Shown here in pieces: positions 21,180 through 32,900 of a stretch of 64,000 nucleotides of DNA. The DNA is taken from positions 13,946,428 through 14,010,427 of the forward strand of contig OZ023194.1 in assembly GCA_963995505.1 (NCBI GenBank), in the 5' to 3' direction. This DNA comes from Hypericum androsaemum. Its lineage: Eukaryota; Streptophyta; Magnoliopsida; Malpighiales; Hypericaceae. Numbering within the stretch: the stretch's first letter is position 1; every line of letters begins with the position of its first letter. Under the pieces are notes generated by a model, which saw nothing but the letters and a program-made list of their open reading frames with translations, was not told where the DNA came from and did not search any database. Made by a program: the position numbers and the translations under genes.

Positions 21180-24100
21180 TCATTCGTCCGATTCAACGAC
21201 AGCCGATCGAGAACTACTTGCAACTTCTTCCGGGCGGCTTGACTCGTGACCGACGATTTTACTGTAAAATCCCCAAGATGCGTTTGATTCCGTGATGGCT
21301 TTTTGGCCAAATGGGTGTTTTGAAACGTAGTCTTGAACATTTTCAGCATCGGCTAGACCTTCGAGATATTCCCGAAGTTCTCCCCCTGGTCCTGCCAAAG
21401 AAATTGGTTCGAAAAGACCGGCAGAAGATATTAGTTTTATGACCACGATCAGTTTAACTAGGAGATAGAAACTATGAATACGAAACAGTCAAGATGATGC
21501 CATTTTTCCTCTTCTTCATCATATCCGGGATTGCCTGACATAAGCTAATTAGAAATCGTCGGATGTTTTTCCACAGGGAAGAAGAGGGCTATGATAATTA
21601 GTTGCAACGGTGCAAATTTAATCATGAAACGGCATAAAGAGAAATCCAGGGAATAGCTTGACATGCCACTTTATGATACTTATGAGATTCCCCAAATAAA
21701 ACACTTGCATCTTACCTAACGAAGAATCTTGGTTATTCCTGAAGTAGTATGGAGAAGGGAAGACAGCAGTGTGCGCCTGAAGAGCGACAAGACAACATGA
21801 GTCAAAAGGGACACGCGCGAGCGCACAGAGAGGGAGAGGGAGAGGGAGAGAGTACCGGGTTCCGCAGCGCCTTGTATGGTGAATCATCCAACAATAATGT
21901 ATTTGTTTCATTAAATACACCTTTATTCCATGGAAGATCATTATATTGATTCTCCCACAACTTTATTAGTTCCTTCAACATCAAGGGTTTGCCTGATTTC
22001 TCAACAGTGTTGAATCCAGTCTTTGTACAATGGAAGGCATTCTGATTAAAAATAGTGAGACGTGTATGTTAAATACATCAAAGATGAAAATTTTAAATAT
22101 ACTTGAAGCATATATATTTTAAAATTAGTTTGGGGTCTCATATGCTTGCAAAAAAGGAAGAAAGACAAGCTTCACCGAATATTTTAACATATATTTCCTT
22201 AACAGTTTGAAAAAGAGAAGCACAAGGACAAGGATATCCGAAGTAACGGAGAAACAAAGATCGGAATTTCAGTATTACCACCAACGATTCGCTAGAAACT
22301 AGAGGAGAAAAGGAAGCCAAAAAAATAACTCATTTACTTACAGCTCATACGTACCCAGCAGAAAAGCAACTTGGGCTCGTAACTTCTGAAGATGAAAGGA
22401 ATAATCTTGTCCATGTTCTTCCTGCAGTAAATGGTAGTTAAATAATAACAACACGAACATCGGAAAAACAAGCTAACAGAAGATAAACAAAAAACTGTGC
22501 AGTAGCAGGCAGAAAAATACTTGGCTCTTGATGACCAAACTCCAACATTGAATTTCTCGAAGCAAAAGTACAGAAAATCACTGCAAAAAGGCCTCCTGAA
22601 AACTGAACCACAAAAGTGAAATAGATGTTAGACTCGAAATGGAAATGCATACAAAACCGTTCATTACATTTCAGACACGACCAAACAAGTTTCCACAAAC
22701 ATCAACCTGATTTGTTGGATACTATCAAATCACAACGGTATCTTCCAGGAAGGTCATGGACAATGTCAGCTAGAAGTCCATTGATATCAAGGACAAGAAG
22801 CTTCTTATTAGGATGGAAGGCGGGAGGTTTCTCCCCTCTGACACTCCGTCCAACAACATTTATCGTCTCCACAGTTTCCTTGCTTTCCTTTGTCGCCAGG
22901 TCGCTAAGAGAACAGTCAGGGATGATCTTCTCAGCCGAGATGCTTGCCTGAACTACTCTGTTAATATCATTCCCAACTTCCAAACTCTGTGGTTTGCTCT
23001 CTGATCCATCGGAAGATTTTGCTTCAGACGAAGACCTCAGAGAATCTTTTACAGTCACGTCCCGAGAATCGCTGCACTCTGATCTCGATTTTTGCCTCTT
23101 AAAGGTTCCTATTGCGCTACTCCGCACCGGGACATGGCCAGCATTCCCATCACAATTATGATCACTCGTCAAACATGTATTTCCATGAGGATTCTCGATC
23201 CCCACATCTAATATCCTTGACCAGTTCTCAGTAGATCCCGAATCTGGAAGATTATTATTCATGTTTATTTTACCAACTCTCAGTGTATTACCCAAATCTT
23301 CTTCTGCGCAGCTACTTTTTATTACCTGAAATTCACAAGTCTTTTCTGGAGCTTCAAATGAGATCGGCACGTCGGTTTTCTTTTTGACCTCTACATGCAC
23401 ATCCTTCTTGATTCCAGGAGCTTTTTTTGCCAAAGGCACAAAGTCATTATTCGAACAGCCAGATGCAATCTTCTCATCCAAAACACCTTTATCATCTAGG
23501 GTTGAGGCACAATTCTCAACTTGATTATTATCTAATTTGCTCTCTACACTTGCAGAGGAATGCATATCACTGGAATGCTCAACCGCAGGTTCTCCAGTCA
23601 TCATCAAAGAAGGTTTAGCAATAGCTTCCACAAGTTCAGACGGTTTTTGGCAAGGCAAACTGATCTGTTCCCTTCTCTTGTGGATTACAGTACATTTATC
23701 CTCACTCCCAACAAGACCAGAACTAGGATTGCAAGCATGGTTATCTATTAAACTAGTATCTCCCATGGAAAAAGTTTTATTTACAGGAACTGATTTGTTG
23801 TGGTCCATCTTGAAAGAATCCAACTGAGAAGCATCGTGATCTTCTGTCTTAATTCTATCAACTCGCAGCTCATTGACCGAACCTTGTTCAACATAGCTAG
23901 CTTCATTCAAAGAGGGATTTTGATCTGTTCTCATATCGCTAACAGCTCCTAGCTCGCAGCCTGTACCTTCAGCAGAGCCAGTTCTTATCGAAGCAGCATC
24001 CCCTTGAGAATCATCAGGGTCTTCTTGGGTACTCTTATTCTTTTTCCTCTTCCTCTTCCTCTTCCTGTTCTTCTTCTTTTTCCTTTCTGTGTCAGGTTCC

Positions 24101-24666
24101 GTGCTGCAGTTTTCTTCATTAGAAGCTGGAACACCAGAACTGAGATCTGGCTGATATTGTTCCGACGTGGTGCATCCATCAACTGCCAGATCCAAAGATC
24201 CCTCAACAGACCTATCTTGTGTAACACAGGTAGTGCATTGAACATTCTGCGGCTGTTTCTCTGTCGCTAGGCGCCTTTTTTTTTTCCTCTTTCCCTTTAC
24301 TTGACTACCGCTCGAGTTCAACCGATCTCGAGGTTCTGGTATTAAATGACAGATGTTCTGAACTACCTTTAGATCTGTAGCAGGTTCAAGCTCATTAGGC
24401 AAGTCGGCAGATTCAGCAACATTACTCTCTTTCAAAATTGCCTCACCCTGAGAACCACTACTAGCATCCAGATTCTTATTACGGTGTCTCTTTCCCCTCT
24501 TTCTTTTCCCCCGAGGAGATTTCAGATCCATCACAGTATTAGCTTCCGGAAGTACTAAATCACAACCAGCGATACATGCCTCCTTTCTAGATTGTACAGG
24601 TTCCTGAGTAGATATTTCCTTACTAGAAGCATGATCAGCAATACTAACATCATAAGTATCTCCCAT
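21180..24666 (-). CDS. FCP1-like HAD-domain nuclear protein, probable pseudophosphatase
   Basis: Six exons on the minus strand (24666-22707, 22602-22521, 22421-22355, 22041-21856, 21776-21716, 21391-21180) join in frame to 855 residues. The first ~620 residues are low complexity, with strong nuclear-localisation clusters (KSPRGKRKRGKRHRNK and a KKKKNRKRKRKRKKNK run). The C-terminal ~230 residues are an FCP1/NLI-interacting HAD domain: LLVLDINGLLADI, VFRRPFCSDFLYFCF, KLLFCW, LLLDDSPYKALRNP, and a GGELREYLEGLA tail. HAD phosphatases use DxD in the first motif, and here it is D627-I-N629, so the acid/base Asp is Asn. The acidic pair D755-D756 is kept. Asn at this position also occurs in plant relatives as I recall them. 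Role: probably binding rather than CTD-phosphatase activity (inference). Confidence 0.85.
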
Positions 24667-25469
24667 CCTTCTATCACGTGCTTTTCACTCTGTCTCTTCA
24701 CGATCGGGATATAGCTTTATTGCGAACAGGTATCTCGATCCCCAAGATGGTGCCCCAAAGTTCTTATCAGAAATGACCCCGGCATGCCAATGCTTGACCT
24801 CCCAGACTAAAATTTGAATAGATCTCACCTGAAATAACAAACCATGACATGCTTTAGCCTCAAGCCTTTTAAAGATGCAAACGACTGCGACAAACCACAC
24901 GAGCTATGAGCATCCCCCTTCTGGACTCTCCCCCACGCGCAGCAGTTCAATCTAAATGATTTTATAATCACAAAACCCTTCACTCGCTAGGAATTGGATA
25001 CATGTTGAAACATACAAGTTATCTAACAAGAAAGCATCAGAAAGAAACAAGGGCCAAAAAAAGCCTAAAGGGATGGGCAGCAAATTGCAGAATTCCAATT
25101 AAAGAACCCTAATAACCCGTTAATAGCCTATAGGAATTCAATACAGCTAAGTTCTAGCAATTAGCAGAAAGCCAATAAAGGGGAAAAGTAATAAAAGACA
25201 ACAAATAGAACTGAGCCAGCAGCGCATCTTATTAGGGTTCTTAAAAGGACCAATCTTGGCTAAAATTACTCTATCCAAATCCAAATTAATTAAATAAATA
25301 AAAACCCATCTTTATTGCCCTATCTTCTCTCTTTATGAGTGGCAATAAAAGGGTTTACCAGTAAATCAATCAAGCACAATTCAATGAACCCAGAACGGAA
25401 GAACCCAAATGCAAATAACTTAAATTGGAAAACTTGGAAGAAGAACCTGGAAGAGGAAGGCGTAGGGAG

Positions 25470-25505
<36 letters not shown>

Positions 25506-25686
25506 GAGAGGGAGGGAGAGAGCTAGGGTAAGATTTAATTTCCAACTTCCAACTCTTAAATGTGTTGTCCGGTCGGGTGGGTACTTAACCTGTCGCGTTG
25601 TTGTGTCGGTTTAATCTTAGCTGGGTAAAACCAATTTGTTTTATCAAAGTCTTGAGTTAAAATTTTACAGATTGAAAAAAAAAACA
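24667..25686. other. 5' leader and promoter of the HAD gene
   Basis: The sequence just upstream of the ATG carries an in-frame stop, so coding starts at 24666. A possible 5' UTR intron cannot be placed. A (GA)n microsatellite lies at 25473-25502. No other gene is seen. Confidence 0.4.
25473..25502. repeat. (GA)n microsatellite
   Basis: About fifteen GA units in the region upstream of the HAD gene, possibly in its 5' UTR or promoter. Confidence 0.9.
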
Positions 25687-25695
25687 TATTTTTTA

Positions 25696-26295
25696 GGGAA
25701 AATTATTCTCAAATTTTTCGGATTTGTTTAAATATATTAAAAATTTTTCATGTTTGCAAAATACACGCCGACATCTCTCTTATTTGATTTTATTATACTT
25801 TCGGGTCCTTGGCACACATTAGCAATTCTTTTTTTCATTTTGGTCATTTTAAATAAAAATAAAAATGCTGACATCATCTCTCTCCTCCTCCTTCCTCTTT
25901 CGGTGAAAATCAACCCTAAAACTGAACTTCAATTAAAATCATTTCCAGGTCATGAATAACGAGAGACCGAGAAGGAGAAGGAGAAGAAGAAGAAGAAGAA
26001 GAAGGGAGGAATCGTGGGGAGTGGATGATCTGGGTTGGGACTGCGCCCGCAAAGGAGTTGCGGGAGAGGGAGAGGCCCATGAGCGAGTCCAGCAGCACGG
26101 GTCCAGGTCGGCCTCGGCCTAGTTGGACAGCGCCTTAGCCCGCCAAAGGGACAACGGCCCTCCTCATCCAACATATCGTCAGAGAGACAACGGCCCTCCT
26201 CATCAAACAAGAGGGACGTCGGCATGTATTTTGCAAACAAGGGGAACTTTTAAGTATAATTAAGCAAATCCGAAGAACTTGAAAATAATTTTCCG
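25696..26295. mobile_element. Short Mutator-like element, 600 bp
   Basis: Terminal inverted repeats of about 95 bp (left GGGAAAATTATTCTCAA; right arm contains cgtcggcatgtattttgcaaac, mirrored on the left as gtttgcaaaatacacgccgac) bracket it. A perfect 9-bp duplication TATTTTTTA flanks it at 25687-25695 and 26296-26304. The GC-rich interior (26020-26160) is unlike the flanks and reads on the minus strand as LLDSLMGLSLSRNSFAGAVP, followed by a Ser/Pro tract coded by a (GAA)n run. It may be a captured exon, but I cannot name the source. Confidence 0.85.
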
Positions 26296-26304
26296 TATTT
26301 TTTA

Positions 26305-26851
26305 AATAGTACTCGACTTTAATAAAAGTGTTCCATATTATTCATCTCTAATATTAGAAGTTAACCAAAAGAGTTGAACTGTTCTGTTTGCAGAAGATTG
26401 CAAAGATCAAATTGCACCATATACATAAAAAAGACTAGCCTCACTCCGACAATAAATAATTCTGAATATAGAACTTTCGCAAACAAACTACGATAAATAG
26501 ACTGTAGTTAAATAATTATCACTTCTCAACCAAATATCTTGTTGTTAGTTAAGACTGTAGTGTTCTTTTTTGCAAAGTTAATTTTTTTACACCATAAATA
26601 CATTTGTCAAAATTTAAACCATCAACTTCTCGAATTTGTTAACACCTTAGACTTAATAAGAATATATGAAGTTTTAATTCTCGGGGAAAAGAGGAAAGAA
26701 ATTCAATGTCAGAAGCCAGAAGTAGCTGTCCTGATCATCAAGAGAAGCACCCAGGAACTAAAAAAATGGAAACATGGGTCAAAAGCAAGCTCTCATTGTC
26801 AGCAAAAAAAAGAAGGCCTCGTTAAAGACCGGAGCAAATGACAGGCGTGCG
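26305..26851. other. Intergenic DNA, nothing recognised
   Basis: AT-rich sequence with short frames. No gene or repeat boundaries are recognised before the 5S-derived insertion. Confidence 0.4.
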
Positions 26852-26867
26852 GCTCATCGACACATGC
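26852..26867 (-). repeat. Target duplication of the 5S retropseudogene, copy after the A-tail
   Basis: GCATGTGTCGATGAGC in minus sense, identical to 26994-27009. Confidence 0.9.
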
Positions 26868-26993
26868 TTTTTTTTAAGGGGAAAAAGAGGGGTTGTAACA
26901 TGAGAATTTCCCAGGAAATCACCCATCTTAAAACTACTTTCGCCCAAGTACGTTTAACTACGAAATTCTGATTGCGCTGGTATGATCGCACCC
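26868..26993 (-). pseudogene. Retroposed 5S rRNA pseudogene
   Basis: Read on the minus strand, the insertion starts exactly with the 5S rRNA 5' end, GGGTGCGATCATACCAGC. After a ~19-base deletion it follows plant 5S rRNA: atcaga, then cagttaagcg-like, ttgggcga, agtag, gatgggtga and cctggga blocks. It then ends in CCTC, a T5 run (the normal Pol III terminator, read through), CCCCTT and eight A residues. Many differences are C-to-T or G-to-A, as in decayed methylated DNA. A perfect 16-bp direct repeat GCATGTGTCGATGAGC (minus sense) flanks it at 26994-27009 and 26852-26867. The A-tail and long duplication indicate LINE-mediated retroposition of a 5S readthrough transcript. It is too diverged and deleted to be a functional 5S gene. 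Confidence 0.88.
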
Positions 26994-27009
26994 GCTCATC
27001 GACACATGC
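26994..27009 (-). repeat. Target duplication of the 5S retropseudogene, copy at its 5' end
   Basis: GCATGTGTCGATGAGC in minus sense, identical to 26852-26867. It directly abuts the first base of the 5S homology. Confidence 0.9.
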
Positions 27010-27036
27010 AGTGGCAATGTTTAAGACCGATATATC

Positions 27037-27044
27037 TATATATA
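27037..27044 (+). promoter_or_regulatory. Candidate TATA box of the small two-exon gene
   Basis: TATATATA lies 68 bp upstream of the candidate ATG at 27112, a usual plant spacing. It lies 44 bp from the 5S retropseudogene. Confidence 0.4.
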
Positions 27045-27111
27045 CTGCTCTCATAAACCAACATCAAAGAGAATCTGTTTGTTCTTCCCATAACTGTCAT
27101 AGCAAAATACC

Positions 27112-27423
27112 ATGGTGAGTAAATTAGTGCCCAAGTGGCTTTGCTTTCAAGAGGCATCTGCATACTGTTTTCTCGAATTCTCTCTTTTCCTTCGGTTGAA
27201 CTAGAGAAAGTTGAGTCATGCAACCAAGAGTGCTGCTGTTTTAAGAAGCAAAGAGAAGTCGGACCGAGATACGGACCAACTCTCCTTCGCTCGAATCAAC
27301 TCCAGTTCAGCTACACACGAGGCCAAGCAAGAGTTTCAGAACTCGGACGAGACTGCACGCCTGAAGAAAAATTACGAGAAACGGGTTAAAGGAAGTACTA
27401 CGCGTGACAGCTTAATCTATTAG
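27112..27423 (+). CDS. Candidate small basic protein, two exons, unrecognised
   Basis: ATG at 27112-27114 is immediately followed by a strong donor (ATG|GTGAGT). A 90-bp intron with a pyrimidine-rich end (ctctcttttccttc…ctag) leads to an exon at 27205-27423. The join gives a 73-residue protein: M, then RKLSHATKSAAVLRSKEKSD, a Ser/Thr and acid-rich middle, and a charged C-terminus ending KGSTTRDSLIY. It is soluble, highly charged and probably helical, with no signal peptide or membrane segment. I do not recognise the family. A TATA box lies at a sensible distance. It converges on the 3' end of the CCCH gene. The second exon alone is open without an ATG, so the gene model depends on the splice. 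Confidence 0.45.
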
Positions 27424-27850
27424 GCTATGTCCTCTGCAGATCAAAAACAGCAGAAAATAATGCAACCTTCGGTCAAGTTTGTGAAAAATCTATTAAAACA
27501 GTGCCATTGATCAACAACAGGGCGTACGCCACCGTAATGTGAGTATTGATCGATTTGATTTCTATATCAAGAAGATCTCTACAAAAGATCGGCACACTAA
27601 CTCGCGTTTAATGAAGTAAGGTGACGTACATGTCTTGGCACTTGTCCGGTGATGGAAATAATATACTTCCATCTAGTCATGAACACAAGTGATCCAAACG
27701 GTCCAAGCAATCCAATGCATGATGTCTAGTAGCAACCCGACAGCATGATGTGTCTCTGATAAGTATTTACAATCCGAAATCATCAAGCAAGACCAATATC
27801 GCAAACTATTAGCTCATCAAGATCTTCAACAGAATTCAAAACATCAATAC
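27424..27850. other. Convergent 3' region between the small gene and the CCCH gene
   Basis: Contains the presumed 3' UTRs of both genes. No other coding sequence is seen. Confidence 0.4.
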
Positions 27851-30800
27851 TCAGCCTCTAGCATATTTGTCCACATATCCCTGCAAAAAAAAAAAAGCCT
27901 CAGCAGACAGGAAGGTATTGAACAGAATATTGATACTCTCAACGAAGAAAAGCCACAGAGAGGTCGACCGAATTACAACATCCTCATAGGAACAAAAATA
28001 TTGTCCTGATTTGGCACTATTAAACTTTAAAATCGAGCTGTAAGTTTGTAACTACCATATCTAGCTTCGATTATGTTCAAAAACCACGATACTCTATACT
28101 CTACTTAACCAGAAAGTTCCCCGTTTATGATATCTTAGAAAACAGATGGTCGAAAAAAAAGTGGGACTCTGCATTAACTTTTTTCTAGACATATTATGGA
28201 TAAAGATCTTTGCATTGTCCTTTAGGAAAGAGTGGAAGAAAAAAATGCAAATTTACCAGAACCAATTTTGTCAATTTCGGCCGGGATGAGTTGATGTACT
28301 GATCAATCTTCGCCTTCGACTTGGGAGCACGACGGCCTGTCATTGCACCTGAAACCTTATCAACAGTCTTCTTGACGACAGTCTTAAACGCTTCCTTGCT
28401 CATGTTGCCCTGCCTCCAAGATGGCTTTAAAACTTCTTTTACAAAATCAGCAAGACAAGCCTTAAAAAGCTTTGTAGATCTTGAGTCACCACTTTTTTTA
28501 CACTTCCCAGGGGACTTATCCTGATCGATCTGCACTTCACCTGTGTGATGGTCTTTTGTGGCATGGGGGTTACTCTGGCTTGCATTGTCCACATCACCAA
28601 CTTCTGCATTTGCCGTCTCACCAAATTCCTCGCTACCAAGAGATGAAGCGACATCCATGCCGCACTCCTCTTCTCTATTTTCTTCAGCATCCAATGGTTT
28701 GTCGGATCCACTACGCCTCAACAGATTTTCAGAGTCATCGGAAGCTTCCCCTGTCTTATTACGGTCTACCTTTTCTATAGAAGTTAAAGATGGTCCTACC
28801 GCATCAAACGGATCATACAGGTCTGCTCCAGACCCAGAGATAATAAACCCAGTGCTGCTGGCAGATTTAGGTAAAGAGGTCAATTGCATGGACTCGACAT
28901 TTCTAATGACTTGCCCATCAAATGACGCATTGCTCACAGTCAAATTGTCATGGCCATGCTTAGCACTGAACAATGCACCTTTCTCATGCTGAAATGCAAT
29001 AGAACTAAACCTGGAAGTCGGAGGTTCCTCAAAAGTGGATGCATAAGGATTGTAGTGAGTTAAACGTCTCGGTACGCTCAAGTCATTAGTCTCCACATGA
29101 CTAGGTGGAACTGTGTTGCCATCTTTACCAGAATCATAGATCGTATCAGCAGCTGAATGAGTCACCACACCAAGTGGTTGCTGTTGCTGTGAGCATGCTT
29201 GTTCTTGAAATGATGACGTTGAAGTGCCTCCTGGAGGTAATATGGTAGAAGAAGATGACTGTAGCCTCATTGCAGGTGATTCATGAGCAAGGCACACAGA
29301 ATTTGGGAGTATTCCACCCTCAGCAAGTGACCCCGAGCCGCTCATAACCTGCACAGGAAGCCGCAGTAAGCAATCCTCTCTTGATACTGCATCAACGTAC
29401 CTGCTTAATGGAACTCACTAACCTGAAACTGATCTTGAAATCCCCTCGAGTAGGGCCCCAAGAGCATCTGAGAGCTCCCACCATGGTTCTGTGGCAAATG
29501 ATTGGGCTGAAACTGCCCTATACTAGTAGGAAGTGGAACTTCTGCAGAGCCAGGTGGATTGTGCACTGGCCAAAGAAGTCGTGGAGTTGGGATGGTCATG
29601 GAGGATGAAGAAGCATTAGCCACTGGAGCATATGGAGGTCTAAATGGCATACCCTGTTGCACCAAACTGGGATATCTCCCAAACTGTATTCCAGGGGGAG
29701 CATTTACAGCTTCAGAGAATGAGGCAGAAGTAGGAAGATGGGGTAGCGTGGCAGAAATATGCACAGTACCCTCTGCCTCTGCGCTAGGAAATGTTCCACT
29801 TGTAGCGCACTTCAGTGGGGAACTTTCGGATTTTCCCTCCGGAACAAAATTGGATAAAGAAACATCTGCCAGCTTGACAGGAGATTCATTTCTGTTAGTG
29901 ACACTGATTATCGCAGTATCATCAACGTTCTGAACAGGCACATCACGACTATGTAGCATCTCACTGCTCATAGTTTCAGACTTATGATCAGCAGCCTTCC
30001 GTGGGGATTCTCTAATATCTTCATGAGCACCAGTAGTCCTTGAATACTGCTGTTGCATGTTCCTGTGAATTCTTGGTCCATCATTTCTTTCAGCATCGGG
30101 ATGGTAATACCGACAAAACGAGCCACGGTAGCACTTTCCTCGAAGAAAGTTAAAGCAGTCTCGCATCTGACCCCTGTCCCTTCTTTCATTTCCATCGTTG
30201 AACCCTGCATACCGCCGAAAAGAGGGAGACCTACTCCTGCTTCTCTGTCTCCTAGGAGACCAGCTGGAGTAAAATATGACAAAGTGAGTAAGGAGTTCAA
30301 AATAACAAGAATCAGGGTGACTCCAAAATTCATGAGTATAGCAGATAAAATAGCTAATAGCCAATCAAGCAAGAAAAAATATAGAACCAAGCATTTCATA
30401 GATGTGTTTGCATATTCACAAATCGATATACATACCTGCGAGATCTACTCCGGTTTCCCCTTCTTCTATGAGGACTCTTTCCCCTCCTTCTTTGAGGACT
30501 CTTCCCCCTCCTTCTTTGAGGACTCTTTCCCCTCCTCCACCTTCTATCTAGAGGTGATCGGCTACGGCTACGGCTAGAGCTACGACTGCGGCTTTTTCTT
30601 CTTCTACTCCGCCTCCTGCAGTCTCCAGAATCATCAGAATCAGAATTAATAACACCTTCTCTAACCAACCTTCCAAACCTATCTGTTTTCCTTGAATCTA
30701 GAGCCTCGGTCTGGACTTTTGAAAGGGTTCCCTCAACTGCAGTTTGCAGCTCACCAGCCCCATCAGAACTACTCAAATTAACATGTAACTCGGACTCATT

Positions 30801-32900
30801 TCCGTTCTTCTGAACACTCGAGGAATCAGACCCTGTAGCAGGTTGCATCATTCTTTGAAGACTGGTATTTTTGGAAGAGTACTTGTCATCATTTTCCAAG
30901 CTGTCATCGGAAGAATATCCTTGAAGTAGTTTGAATGAGCTAGCACCTCTTACACGTTGGTCAGAATTGTCAGAAACATTTTCATATTCACTCGACACTG
31001 AAGCTGTTACAAAGTCTTTATCGTCTTTAGGTACTGGATTGAAAGAATCCTCTTTGTTACCTGCAAAAGGGAACTTTTCAGAATCCTAGATCAAGGACTG
31101 CTACGACGTTTGGAGTGGAATCATCCAAAGTTTCTACGCACAAGTGGAGCTAGAAGCAGGTGACAGCTACACCTATTGCCTTAAAGAGACTCCTATGGAT
31201 CAATATGCAGTGCACAGACATCGATAAAAGTAGAGCATTCTGCAAAAGCATAATATATGAAAGGAGCTGCTAATTATTAACCTTGCTCAACTGATACTTT
31301 ATCTGATGAACTGAAAGGTCCGATGTGTTCTTCTGAAGTCTGTAAAACATCTGATCGCTTCTCAGCTTCAAAATCACTGCCCGTCAGATTAGTGGTATGC
31401 GTTCCATCAAGATGCTGAATCGGCGCATGGTCGTTGTTAAGCTGTGTGATATCATCTGGAACGATAACAACAAAAGGAAAACCGGAGACTCAATAACTAC
31501 AGTAACTTAAAGTCAGACTGACAGCGAGACAGGTACAAATATCCCAGACTACAAAGCTATCTCAAAAATTACTCCTCTTTTAATAGTTTCCACAACGCAC
31601 CCCAGGCAAATCTTCCACTTCAACTTTCAACAAGACTTAATTTTACCATCAAAATACAAGGATCACTATACCACAATTAGAAAAGGGGGTGAAGTGGAAG
31701 AATTCATCCGGCGCTTAAAGAAGCATAAGAATTGAAACAAGTGCCTTGGCAGATGGAATGCTAATTGTCAGCCAAAGACACAAGCTTCCTAGAGAGTCAT
31801 GAAGGGGATTTTAAATCAGTCTTCAAAAGTGGAAGTTGGAGTTAGTACATATATTTCTCTCCATTTGGTGAATAGGTATCATATCGTATCTCTTCATTTG
31901 TGATTTGGAACCTCTATTGACTGTAATTATCCTTACGTTCAATAATCGGGAAACAAACTTGAATATCAATGTGGATGAAGAACCAAACAAGACTATGACA
32001 CCATGGTTATTTCTAGGAAAAAGCTGACTTGTTTTCCACATACACAATTTTCATGATGTCTCAACTGCAACTCGTTCTTGTTAGCATCCCAGAAAAGCCA
32101 CCAGCAGCCCTAGTTCCTCTTTATTTTAAGCACAATGCCCATGCCAATTCCGAAGACGGTACTAAATGTGTGATTACAGCAGGAAAACAACATACTATGA
32201 AATCTTGGAAAACAAAGGTTGCTGGTTGAAATGTTTAACCCCCATATGAGGTGCAGGAACACTAACCTTCCATCTCCATGTCGGAATCAGCTGATGGACT
32301 GGACCTGGCCAGGAGCAAAGATTGATTGAGATCCTCGTTTCGGTCAACTAATGCTAACTTATGGGAGTTGGAATCAGCAAGTGAATGAGAAAGCAGCGTG
32401 GAAGATGGAGCAACAGGAGCAAGATGGATCAAAGGTGCATGAGGCAGTGGTGGTTGAGGAGGGGTAACCACGGGAGAATTTCCAGGAGCAGAATTTCGAG
32501 ATCTAGCAGTGGCAGGTTGAGGGGGAGGCGGAGGTGGTGGAAAATGCTGACCATTGTGCACTCCACCTGGGCGCAGCATCAGCATCTGATGATGGCTTTG
32601 CTGAAACGGTGGTGGTGCCGGTGCCGGCGGCCCCCCATAGTAAGATAGTGGAGGACCACGTTGACCCGGTGGGTACACAAAAGGCAAAGGGGCACCTCCA
32701 TGACCAGGCCGGGGAGGCTGCATTACGAAACCCCCCGCCATTAAGCCATGGTCATGAGACATCGGCATACCAGACGGGCCAGCTACATTACTATAACCTT
32801 GTCGGACGCCCTGACGGTGCAGTACGAATCCAAGTGGTGGCAAACGCCCCTCGGAACCTTGTCCAGATTGAGAACCCAAGCTACCCACTTGATCAACCAT
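27851..32900 (-). CDS. FRIGIDA-ESSENTIAL1-like CCCH zinc-finger protein
   Basis: Six exons (32900-32267, 31455-31282, 31060-30436, 30263-29423, 29348-28257, 27880-27851) join in frame to 1131 residues. The N-terminus is Pro/Gly/Gln-rich with polyproline runs. A Ser/Arg-rich block with repeated RRGKSPQ follows (~430-477), then one CCCH finger C514-x7-C522-x5-C528-x3-H532. After a long low-complexity region comes a conserved C-terminal module, LFKACLADFVKEVLKPSW, SKEAFKTVVKKTVDKVSGAM, SKAKIDQYI, ending GYVDKYARG. Arabidopsis FES1 and C3H38 share the finger plus this C-terminal module. FES1 is needed with FRIGIDA for FLC activation. The single finger and RS region suggest RNA binding in the nucleus. 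The start at 32900 is the first ATG, because the open frame upstream begins at a TTG. Confidence 0.85.
30462..30545 (-). repeat. 24-bp coding tandem repeat in the CCCH gene
   Basis: About three copies of a 24-bp unit encode RRGKSPQR-like octapeptides inside the Arg/Ser block of exon 3. Confidence 0.8.

Noticed and set aside
26868..26993. A functional 5S rRNA gene
   Set aside because: It lacks about 19 bases near the 5' end and has many substitutions. The A-tail and target duplication show a retroposed copy.
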